64,000 bases of DNA from Nocardiopsis potens DSM 45234 (GTDB lineage: Bacteria > Actinomycetota > Actinomycetes > Streptosporangiales > Streptosporangiaceae): assembly GCF_000341105.1 (NCBI RefSeq), contig NZ_ANBB01000035.1:1-64000 (forward strand), written 5' to 3'. This document shows, piece by piece, positions 29,254 through 37,084 of the stretch. Made by a program: the position numbers and the translations under genes. Numbering within the stretch: the first letter of the stretch is position 1; every line of letters starts with the position of its first letter. The notes under the pieces were generated by a model, which did no database searches, was not told the origin of the DNA, and worked only from the letters and a program-made list of their open reading frames with translations.

Positions 29254-29706
29254 ATGCGCGTCTACCTGCCAACCACCCTGCCCGCCCTCGCCGCAGTGCT
29301 CGCCGAAGGGCGGGTGGGCGGAGAGCCGCTCGCCGCCTTCGCGGTCACCGACGCGCTCCGCGCCACCGGCGGCGACGACGAGGAGCTGGAGTACGAGGCG
29401 ATGCTCGCGGCCGGCGACGCCTCGCTGCGGCTGCTGGCCGCCGACCCGTCCGCCCCGCGCCGCCGGGTGGTGCTGGCCGCGGACGTCCCCGACGCCGTCG
29501 TCGTCGCCACCCCGGACCAGGCCGGCCCGGCCTCGGTCGCGATCGGCGGCGCGGTGCCGGTGAAGCGGCTGGCCTCGGGGCACGTCGACGACGCCGACGC
29601 GGCCGACGCGATCGGCGCCGCGGCCGCCGACCCCGAGGCCGGGCACCAGGACGAGCACGAGCTCATGTGGTACGCGGTGCAGGAGCTCAAGTACCTCGTC
29701 GAATAG
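29254..29706 (+). CDS. DUF6912 family protein
   Basis: The 150-residue soluble protein begins MRVYLPTTLPALAAVLAEG and has the patterns FAVTDALRA and ASLRLLAADPSAPRRRVVLA. These are typical of a small conserved actinobacterial family (DUF6912 from memory). No catalytic motif, signal peptide or membrane helix is visible. It ends with an acidic and histidine-containing tail followed by MWYAVQELKYLVE. It is separated from the HAD gene by 82 bp in the same direction and may be co-transcribed. Function unknown. Confidence 0.75.
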   Translation: MRVYLPTTLPALAAVLAEGRVGGEPLAAFAVTDALRATGGDDEELEYEAMLAAGDASLRLLAADPSAPRRRVVLAADVPDAVVVATPDQAGPASVAIGGAVPVKRLASGHVDDADAADAIGAAAADPEAGHQDEHELMWYAVQELKYLVE

Positions 29707-29897
29707 GACCCGGCCGGCGCCCTCCCCGGCGCCGTCGCCGTCTCGACCGGACTCGGGGCGGCGGCGGCGCCGAGATCGACGGGGAGGGAGGGCGGGCAGG
29801 AGGGGCCGCCGGAATGTGATCCGAGTCATGTTCGGGGTGCGGGTCGGGTAGGGGGACAGCACAGACCCCGCGAACGACCTTCCCGAAAGGCGACGAG

Positions 29898-31526
<1,629 letters not shown>

Positions 31527-31534
31527 CCGGACCG

Positions 31535-31564
31535 CCCGCCCCCGCCCCGCGAACCGGGGGCGGG
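31535..31564 (+). terminator. Terminator hairpin after pruA
   Basis: A 10-bp GC stem, CCCGCCCCCG paired with CGGGGGCGGG, encloses a 10-base loop 9 bp behind the pruA stop. Confidence 0.65.
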
Positions 31565-31857
31565 CCCCGCACGGCCCCTATCGTCGCGCTCCGCGCGCGG
31601 TCCGCCATCGGCACCGCCGCTCTGCGGCCGACGGCTCCATCCCCACCGTCCGCCCCGGTGGGAGGGGAAAACGGCACATGGCGTTCTGCGGCTGCTTCTT
31701 CGGAGCGGTCCGGCCTGCGGCCGAGACGGCTCCGTCCCCACCGTCCGCCACTTCACTTCACGCAGGCGGCCGGGCCCACCCGCCCCCTGATGCGCTGGTG
31801 GTGCGGCTCGGCGGGCGGCTGATCCGTCAGGGGCATTGGTGCTGTTCGCGGAACGGT
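31565..31857. repeat. Convergent intergenic region with a duplicated 35-bp segment
   Basis: Two near copies of a sequence beginning CTGCGGCCGA and ending CCCCACCGTCCGCC occur at about 31621-31653 and 31716-31750, roughly 96 bp apart. The rest shows no gene. The duplication may be the trace of a small insertion or recombination at the border of the accessory part that follows. Confidence 0.45.
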
Positions 31858-32973
31858 TCAACCAGAGGCAGGGCGATCCGCTTCGTGCACCCACTCGCCG
31901 ATCTCCTCGGCGCTGACCCGGTACAAGCCGTGCTCAGGGGCGGCGTCCAAGTGGAAGGCGGTCAGGGCGGGGAACCCGGCCCCCTCCAGTGTTCGGTAGG
32001 CGGCGGTGAACCGGTCCGCGAGCCCCGTCGGGCCGCCCATCGTCAGTGCGCCGTCGGGCCACAGGTAGGCCCATGAGCCGTCCGGGGCGCCGAGGTAGAC
32101 GATCCGGCGCGGGGATCCGTCGAAGGGGCGCATGCCGACCCCGATACGCACGCCCGGAAGCATGAGCATCAGAGGCGTCATCGCCCCGGAGTCGATCACC
32201 TCGTCCGAGGCGGCCTCGAAGGTCCCCACCGCGTCGGGCGCGGCACCGAGGCCGGGGAACCGCTCCGCCGGGGGACGCTGGTCCCGGGAGCGCATGAACG
32301 ATCCTTCGCGCACGAACCCGCCGGTCAGGCGGTCGCCCTCGGCGCGCACGGCGACGACGGGGGTGCTGTGCGACTGCGGGTCGGGCGACCACGGGAGCAC
32401 GGCCGCGGCGCCCGGGGCGAGGAACCCCGCCAGCTCTGCGGGGATGCGGTTCATCGAGCACGTCACCAGGACGGCGTCGTAGGAGCCGGGCGCATCGTGC
32501 AGTGTCCCGGTCACCACCCGGGCGGAGGTGCCGGAGAGGGCCCGCTCGGCGTGCTCGGCCACGCCCGGGTCGACCTCCACCGTGGTCACCCGCCCGCGAG
32601 CGCCGACGAGTTCGCAGAGGACGGCGGCGTTCCACCCGGTCCCGGCGCCCACCTCCAGCACCCGCATGCCGGGCCCGAGGCCGGCCGCTTCGATCATGTC
32701 GGCCATGACCTGGGGCGCCGACGACGATGATGTGGGGGTGTTGACGGTTCCCGCGCCGCCGTCGTTGGCCTGGGTCGTCACCGCGTCGTCGGTGTAGACG
32801 GTTCTCGCCCACGCATGGGGTTTCTGCGAGCGGATGAGCGGGAGCCCGGTCGGATCCGGCCAGATCACATCCGGGATGAACCGGTGCCGGGGGTGGGCGG
32901 CGAACGCACCGCGGATCTCGGGCGTGGTGTCGATCCCGGCGACCAGCCGGGCGTGCGCCTTGCCCAGATCCAT
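31858..32973 (-). CDS. PCMT-like SAM-dependent methyltransferase
   Basis: This 371-residue protein has a protein-L-isoaspartate-methyltransferase-like N-terminal half: the lead FAAHPRHRFIPDVIW, the SSSAPQVMADMIEAAGL segment and SAM motif I MRVLEVGAGTGWNAAVL. An acidic motif follows (VTTVEVDPGVAEHAERAL), then VLVTCSMNRIP. The C-terminal 160 residues form a second domain seen in stand-alone actinomycete enzymes of this type, some of which modify ribosomal peptides. The start codon directly abuts the stop of the upstream zinc-finger gene, so the two are coupled. The substrate is unknown; no precursor peptide was identified nearby. Confidence 0.82.
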   Translation of the reverse strand: MDLGKAHARLVAGIDTTPEIRGAFAAHPRHRFIPDVIWPDPTGLPLIRSQKPHAWARTVYTDDAVTTQANDGGAGTVNTPTSSSSAPQVMADMIEAAGLGPGMRVLEVGAGTGWNAAVLCELVGARGRVTTVEVDPGVAEHAERALSGTSARVVTGTLHDAPGSYDAVLVTCSMNRIPAELAGFLAPGAAAVLPWSPDPQSHSTPVVAVRAEGDRLTGGFVREGSFMRSRDQRPPAERFPGLGAAPDAVGTFEAASDEVIDSGAMTPLMLMLPGVRIGVGMRPFDGSPRRIVYLGAPDGSWAYLWPDGALTMGGPTGLADRFTAAYRTLEGAGFPALTAFHLDAAPEHGLYRVSAEEIGEWVHEADRPASG

Positions 32974-33156
32974 TCAGAGGACTCCGCTTCCGCCGCAGTC
33001 GGGGCAGGCCACGGCCTCTTTCTTCCAAGGGCCGGTGCCGTCTTTGTCGAACCAGATCACACCGGAGCCGCCGCACTTGCCGCAGTCCGCCGTTCTCGGC
33101 ACTTGGAGCGGTGCACCGACTCTCGGATGCAGGGGGAGAGGGAAAACCATGGCCAC
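32974..33156 (-). CDS. Small DnaJ-type zinc-finger protein
   Basis: This protein of at most 60 residues has two CxxCxGxG units: CGKCGGSGV and, 16 residues later, CPDCGGSGV. They are joined by WFDKDGTGPWKKEAV. This is half of a DnaJ-type zinc centre. Its TGA is followed immediately by the ATG of the methyltransferase. The ATG at 33156 gives a plausible but unproven start. A zinc-dependent chaperone or substrate-presenting role for the methyltransferase is conceivable and is only an inference. Confidence 0.65.
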   Translation of the reverse strand: MAMVFPLPLHPRVGAPLQVPRTADCGKCGGSGVIWFDKDGTGPWKKEAVACPDCGGSGVL

Positions 33157-33178
33157 AGTTTCTCCCGGCGCAGGGCGT

Positions 33179-33332
33179 CTAGGCGAGCAGGTTGATGACG
33201 TAGGTGGTGAAGACGGCGGCGCACAGGGCTGCGAAGGCAGTGAGGGTAGGGGGCTCCTATCTCATCGCCGTCCGGAGCGAACAGCAGGGTCTTGCCGCTC
33301 ATCGAGGTGATGCCGATGTCGGGTGAGGTCAT
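33179..33332 (-). pseudogene. Remnant of a duplicate membrane-tail gene
   Basis: Reading the minus strand down to TAG at 33179-33181 gives LTAFAALCAAVFTTYVINLLA. This closely matches the C-terminus of the gene at 34152-34595 (FAVLCAAVLTAYAIGLLA), and the DNA is also alike. No intact upstream frame joins it; the leading piece at 33250-33332 is in another frame. It appears to be a decayed second copy. Confidence 0.55.
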
Positions 33333-33414
33333 CGGCGAGCCGCTTCAGGAGGGGGCGTCACTGCGGTTCCGACAAGATCGTCATGAGGCTCTTAAGCCGT
33401 GTTCGAGAATTGAG

Positions 33415-33466
33415 GAAGCCTCCGGTCGAATCTGTTGTGCTGCAACAGGACCCGGCCGGAGGCTTC
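33415..33466. repeat. Long nested hairpin at the insertion-sequence remnant
   Basis: GAAGCCTCCGG (33415) pairs perfectly with CCGGAGGCTTC (33456-33466). Inside it, CTGTTG (33432) pairs with CAACAG (33443-33448). It sits 12 bp before the transposase fragment and probably belongs to the left end of the former element. Confidence 0.6.
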
Positions 33467-33477
33467 AATCGTCGAAC

Positions 33478-33588
33478 GTGACAGGACGTGGAGATCTGAC
33501 CGATGACCAGTGGGAACGGCTGCGCCGCCGGCCACCGGGGCGGGTCGGCTTCGTGTTCGTCGCCGACGCGGCTTCGATCGTCAGTTGA
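33478..33588 (+). pseudogene. IS5-family transposase N-terminal remnant
   Basis: After a GTG, the frame reads TGRGDLTDDQWERLRRRPPG. The LTDDQWERL stretch is the usual beginning of IS5-type (DUF4096) transposases. The frame then leaves the family and stops after about 36 codons, so only the first tenth of a transposase remains. The lower-GC, broken surroundings support a decayed insertion. Confidence 0.65.
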
Positions 33589-33877
33589 GGCCTTCGACAA
33601 TGCGGAAGTCGCGCTCGAAGCCGTCGGGGAGTGCGGCCAGCGCCTTCTGGTAGGCCGCGCTCGCGCGTGCGGCGACCGCCTGTTCGAAGCTGTCGAACTC
33701 GATCAGGACGACGCGCTCGGCGATTCCGGCTTCGTGTGCGTCGACCCGGCCACCGATGCCGGCGAGCACCCGCCCGCCTGCGGCCTTGACGGCTATACCT
33801 GCCAGTTCGTTGTAGACACCAAGCGTCTCGGGGTGCTCGATGGTCGGGTAGACGCTGACCCAGTAGCCCTTGGGCAT
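33581..33877 (-). CDS. DUF1330 domain-containing protein
   Basis: This 98-residue protein starts MPKGYWVSVYPTIEHPETL. It has the DUF1330 ferredoxin-like pattern: AAGGRVLAGIGGRVDAHEAG, then VLIEFDSFEQAVAARAS and ALPDGFERDFRIVEG. Proteins of this family are small dimeric alpha-beta barrel relatives, often in stress or degradative contexts, without a defined reaction. It overlaps the end of the transposase fragment on the opposite strand. Two copies of an inverted-repeat operator lie just upstream. Confidence 0.85.
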   Translation of the reverse strand: MPKGYWVSVYPTIEHPETLGVYNELAGIAVKAAGGRVLAGIGGRVDAHEAGIAERVVLIEFDSFEQAVAARASAAYQKALAALPDGFERDFRIVEGLN

Positions 33878-33900
33878 GGAACCTCCAGTACCGGGATGAG

Positions 33901-33960
33901 TGCTTCGAATTCCGAAGCGCTGTTGCGATGTGCGACGCTACTGTTTCGGAATCCGAAGCA
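33901..33960. promoter_or_regulatory. Twin inverted-repeat operator upstream of the DUF1330 gene
   Basis: TGCTTCGAATTCCGAAGC at 33901-33918 and GTTTCGGAATCCGAAGCA at 33943-33960 are two palindromes sharing TTCG...CCGAAGC. Their centres are about 42 bp apart, close to four helical turns. The arrangement points to cooperative binding by a dimeric repressor such as a MarR, HxlR or TetR protein that is not encoded next door. Confidence 0.55.
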
Positions 33961-34151
33961 CAAGGGTTGACGGAGAGCCGTGAACGCGTCGCCGACGCCC
34001 ATGCCGGGTCGACCGGGAGTGCGCGGCGGCTCTTCGATCCCGACGATCGCGGCCGCCTCGGGTGCGGAGGCCCGGCCTGAGGACCGGCCATGCCCGGAGA
34101 GTACAGCGGCACAGAGCGGCGGAACAGGTACAGAGTGTTCTCCCTGGGGAG

Positions 34152-34595
34152 TCAGGCGAGCAGGCCGATGGCGTAGGCGGTGAGGACGGCGGCGCAGAGG
34201 ACCGCGAAGGCGGCGGGGGAGAGGGGAGCCGGGAGCCGCTGCCGGGCGGCCGGGTGCGGGTGGGGCGCGGGGCGGGCGCGGTGGTGCCGTGCTGGGGGAG
34301 CGGGGGCGCGGTCCGGGGCGAGTTCCTCCATGGTGCGGCGCATCCACGGCGGGAGGGAGCCGGTGTCGGCCCGGTAGGAGGCGGGGGCGTGCGGGGACGG
34401 GCCGGTGCGCGGGCCCGGGGCGGGGCCGGCGGCGGGGCGAGGGGCGGTCGCGTAGGCGCGGTGCCGGGCTCCGGCCGGGGCGAAGCGGCGTCCGCGCGGG
34501 CGGGAGGTGACGGCGCGCAGCCGGTCGGTGGTCCGGGACGCGGTCGGGGACGTTGCCGGGAAGCCGGCCGGGGGCGTCGATGAGCTGGACGGCAT
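34152..34595 (-). CDS. Small protein with a C-terminal membrane anchor
   Basis: This 147-residue protein has a proline-, alanine- and arginine-rich, probably disordered body. One patch looks conserved (LPPWMRRTMEELAPDRAPA). It ends in a single hydrophobic tail, FAVLCAAVLTAYAIGLLA. The same tail recurs in the pseudogene at 33179. It lies 43 bp downstream of the HATPase gene on the same strand and is likely co-transcribed with it. No known family was recognised; tail-anchored topology is inferred. Confidence 0.6.
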   Translation of the reverse strand: MPSSSSTPPAGFPATSPTASRTTDRLRAVTSRPRGRRFAPAGARHRAYATAPRPAAGPAPGPRTGPSPHAPASYRADTGSLPPWMRRTMEELAPDRAPAPPARHHRARPAPHPHPAARQRLPAPLSPAAFAVLCAAVLTAYAIGLLA

Positions 34596-34638
34596 GGGGG
34601 TTCACCCGTTTCCTCTCGGTTCGGATCAGGCGTTCGGG

Positions 34639-35100
34639 TCAGGCGGCGACCGCGGCGGTGCGGTCGAGGGCGAACCAGACGGTTCGCGAGGAGGTGTCGC
34701 CGTGGGTGCCCCAGGCGGCGGAGAGCGCGGCGACCAGGGCCAGCCCGCGGCCGGACGAGTCCCAGGTCAGGGTGGATTTCGGAGCGATGCGGGGGCGGGT
34801 CGAGCCGGCGCCGCAGACGAGGACGCAGACCTGGGCGGCCAGGACTTCGACGGTGACGTGCAGCGGGCGGCACCGGGCGAGCAGGCCGGTGCGCGGGCAG
34901 GCGGTGTTGCGGGAGTCCCCGTGGATCAGCGCGTTGGTGACGAGTTCGCTGGTCAGGAGGGCGGCGGTGCTGTGGGTGTCCGCCGGTTCGGCGCGCAGGA
35001 CGAGGGAGACGTACTCCCGCGTGGTGCGCACCTCGCCCAGCCGCAGGCCGGGCAGGAACAGTGTCGTGACATCGGGCTGGAAGCCGTGTGCGAGGGACAC
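34639..35100 (-). CDS. ATP-binding anti-sigma-factor-like protein (HATPase, RsbW/SpoIIAB type)
   Basis: The 153-residue single-domain protein of the GHKL ATPase fold has the N box LLTSELVTNALIHGDS and the G box SSGRGLALVAALSAAWG, with VCVLVCGAG between. Such proteins are abundant in actinomycetes and are either anti-sigma factors (serine kinases of anti-anti-sigma factors) or partners of DUF397/DUF5753 proteins. It is divergent from the DUF5753 regulator at 35247, with about 146 bp between them. That is the usual layout for these gene groups. Confidence 0.85.
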   Translation of the reverse strand: MSLAHGFQPDVTTLFLPGLRLGEVRTTREYVSLVLRAEPADTHSTAALLTSELVTNALIHGDSRNTACPRTGLLARCRPLHVTVEVLAAQVCVLVCGAGSTRPRIAPKSTLTWDSSGRGLALVAALSAAWGTHGDTSSRTVWFALDRTAAVAA

Positions 35101-35246
35101 AGGAGCTCACCTCAAGGGAGAGAGCGGAAGATGACACGCTCGGTGTGAACGCGATTACAGTGAAGCGCAGTCAACTGCTATCTGCAAGTCTCATTTAGAA
35201 GTTGAGCGACTTGTCCCCCGATGTGAAGAAACGGCAAGATCCCAGC

Positions 35247-36101
35247 ATGGAGCGGAATCCGACTCTCGCCCAGTGGCGCCTCGCTCGACAGCTCAGGCAG
35301 CTGCGTGGTGATCGAAAATTCAATGATGTCGTCAAGGCGCTGCGTACGAGCGGTGGCAGTCTGGCGCGCTGGGAGACCCCGGGAGATCGTGGCGCGGTTC
35401 CCGGCCCGGCTGCTCTCGAACGCCTCTGCCAGGTGTACGAAGCCACTGAGCGTTTCGAGGAGCTCATGGAGCTCCGCCGCCAGGCGCGTCGGCCCGACTA
35501 CTGGCAGCCCTACGATCTGGAGCGCAGCTATCGGACATATGCCAATGTGGAAGCGCAGGCGTCGGTCGTCGAGATGTTTCACTCGCAGCTCGTGCCCGGG
35601 CTTGTGCAGACCGAGGCTTATGCCAGAGCCGTGATCGAGGCGACGCTCCGCCCCAACAGCGATGTTGATCGTGAAGTCGAGGTGCGGAAGGAGCGACAGG
35701 CCGTTCTGGAAAGTGAACGTCCTCCGCATCTCAAACTGGTCATCGCTGAAGGAGCGCTCCGACAGCAGGTCGGCCCACCTGCCGTCATGGCCGAGCAAGT
35801 CCGGAGACTGATCACTCTTTCTGGAGACGGCGCTGTCTCTCTGCGGGTACTTCCGTTCTCTGCCGGGGCTCATCCCGGCATGCGCCGAACGTCATTCGTC
35901 ATCCTCCGGGTCGAGGAGGAAGAGCTCGAGGCGGTCTACATCGAGGGACAAGACTCCAGCCGGTTCTCCTCCGAGCAGGAGGAGATAGCAGACTACTCCT
36001 CGGTGTTCGAGCATCTCCAAGCCGTCTCCACAGAGGAGGGGAAGGCCACGCGGTCGCTGCTGGAGAGCATCGCCCAAGTCCATGAGCAGCGGGAGGAATG
36101 A
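35247..36101 (+). CDS. XRE-type helix-turn-helix regulator with DUF5753
   Basis: The 284-residue protein has an N-terminal helix-turn-helix region (NPTLAQWRLARQLRQLRG through SGGSLARWE, about 1-45) and a C-terminal DUF5753 domain (about 95-275). The DUF5753 part has VEMFHSQLVPGLVQTEAYAR and VRRLITLSGDGAVSLRVLPF. In Streptomyces these proteins pair with DUF397 partners encoded next door and control development or antibiotic genes. ATG 35247 was preferred over TTG 35202 because family members start just before NPTLxxW. The stop overlaps the DUF397 reading, so the genes are coupled. GC content is lower than in flanking genes. Confidence 0.87.
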   Translation: MERNPTLAQWRLARQLRQLRGDRKFNDVVKALRTSGGSLARWETPGDRGAVPGPAALERLCQVYEATERFEELMELRRQARRPDYWQPYDLERSYRTYANVEAQASVVEMFHSQLVPGLVQTEAYARAVIEATLRPNSDVDREVEVRKERQAVLESERPPHLKLVIAEGALRQQVGPPAVMAEQVRRLITLSGDGAVSLRVLPFSAGAHPGMRRTSFVILRVEEEELEAVYIEGQDSSRFSSEQEEIADYSSVFEHLQAVSTEEGKATRSLLESIAQVHEQREE

Positions 36102-36106
36102 TTCCG

Positions 36107-36310
36107 ATGACCTCGGTTTCAAGGGAGAGGCTGTGCTGGAAGAAGTCCAGCTACAGCGGCTCTCAGGGAGAATGTGTTGAAGTCGCCGGGCTCTCTGAGC
36201 AGATGGCTGTGCGGGACTCCAAGAACCTCGCTTCCGGGTACCTCGTGTTCGATGGTACTGAATGGACGAGTTTCCTTCGAACCCTCAAGGGTGGTGGCTT
36301 TTGTGTATGA
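36107..36310 (+). CDS. DUF397 protein, first copy
   Basis: The 67-residue protein has the full DUF397 pattern: WKKSSYSGSQGECVEVAGL, then MAVRDSKN and a final EWTSFLRTLKGG. The ATG at 36107 has GGGAGGA nine bases upstream; an alternative ATG at 36098 overlaps the regulator stop (ATGA). DUF397 proteins act as partners of DUF5753 regulators. It is followed by a second DUF397 gene that overlaps its end. Confidence 0.88.
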   Translation: MTSVSRERLCWKKSSYSGSQGECVEVAGLSEQMAVRDSKNLASGYLVFDGTEWTSFLRTLKGGGFCV

Positions 36311-36503
36311 ATCGTGCGCGAACGCGGTATGGCGCAAGTCGAACTACTCCCAGAACCGGGGAGCCTGCGTCGAAGTGGCTGACCTGCCTGGTCGGTCGGC
36401 GGTGCGGGACTCCGTGAACCCGGAGGCCGGGCACCTCGCCTTCAGCGGCGTGGAATGGGCCTCCTTCCTCCGGACCCTGAAGAACAGCGAGGTGGCCTCT
36501 TGA
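36303..36503 (+). CDS. DUF397 protein, second copy
   Basis: This 66-residue protein again carries the family pattern: WRKSNYSQNRGACVEVADLP, SAVRDSVNPEAGHLAF and EWASFLRTLKNSE. The GTG at 36303, with AAGGGTGG upstream, overlaps the first copy by eight bases. The start is less certain because other in-frame GTGs exist at 36291 and 36294. Two tandem, diverged DUF397 genes behind one regulator suggest a duplicated partner with separate specificity. Its stop overlaps the SLOG-like start (TTGA). Confidence 0.85.
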   Translation: MYESCANAVWRKSNYSQNRGACVEVADLPGRSAVRDSVNPEAGHLAFSGVEWASFLRTLKNSEVAS

Positions 36504-36985
36504 CTCGGATCGGGATCACCGGGCACTCCAACCTCACCGCCGACACCATCGACCTGGTGCGGCGAGCCCTCAAGGAGGCCCTCGCCCCCTACGCCGGGAA
36601 CGGGCTGGTCGGGCTCTCCTGCCTGGCGAAGGGCGCCGACCAGCTGTTCGCCGAGGAGGTCCTGGAGGCCGGCGGGCGGCTGGAGGCGATCCTCCCCTCG
36701 GCCGACTACCGGGAGGCCAAGGTCGCCCCCGCCGAACGGGACGCCTTCGACGGGCTGCTCATCCGCTCCGACCTGGTCCGCTACATGCCGCACCGGACCG
36801 CGAGCGAGGCCGCCTACGCCGAGGCCAACGCCACCGTCCTGAACGGCGTCGACCGCCTCTTCGCGGTCTGGGACGGCCGTCCCGCCGGCGGTAAGGGCGG
36901 CACCGGGGACGCCGTCGAGGCCGCACGGGCGGCCGGGGTCCCGGTCGAGGTCATCTGGCCGGACGGGGCCGCCCGCGAAGGCTGA
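36500..36985 (+). CDS. SLOG-like nucleotide-binding protein
   Basis: This 161-residue Rossmann-type protein begins, after a TTG start, with TRIGITGHSNLTADTIDLVR. It continues with GLSCLAKGADQLFAEEVLE, LEAILPSADYREAKV and VLNGVDRLFAVWDG. The G-x-T-G-H turn and the GADQLFAEE segment resemble the SMF/DprA-LOG (SLOG) superfamily. That superfamily includes nucleotide-processing enzymes and second-messenger sensors in conflict systems. The start overlaps the second DUF397 stop, so it belongs to that operon. No effector domain is fused. A palindromic repeat follows. Confidence 0.72.
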   Translation: MTRIGITGHSNLTADTIDLVRRALKEALAPYAGNGLVGLSCLAKGADQLFAEEVLEAGGRLEAILPSADYREAKVAPAERDAFDGLLIRSDLVRYMPHRTASEAAYAEANATVLNGVDRLFAVWDGRPAGGKGGTGDAVEAARAAGVPVEVIWPDGAAREG

Positions 36986-36996
36986 CCCGGCCCGGG

Positions 36997-37060
36997 CGTT
37001 GATCTTGACGTTGCGGGGCTGTCAACGGGCCTTGATGGCCCCGCAACGTCAAGATCAACG
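36997..37060. repeat. Palindromic repeat between convergent genes, related to the foldback arms
   Basis: CGTTGATCTTGACGTTGCGG...C (36997-37019) pairs perfectly over 23 bp with 37038-37060. The inner part (TGTCAA/TTGATG) pairs imperfectly around CGGGCC. It can terminate both the SLOG operon and the convergent gene at 37085. The arms match the terminal repeats at 16512 and 17906 and the palindrome at 27077. Confidence 0.8.
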
Positions 37061-37084
37061 GGGTCGGGGCGGCCCGGCCCCGGG

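Noticed and set aside
29740-29790. Another member of the GATCTTGACG palindrome family behind the DUF6912 gene
   Set aside because: CTCGACC and GAGATCGAC are present but the arms do not pair over more than a few bases.
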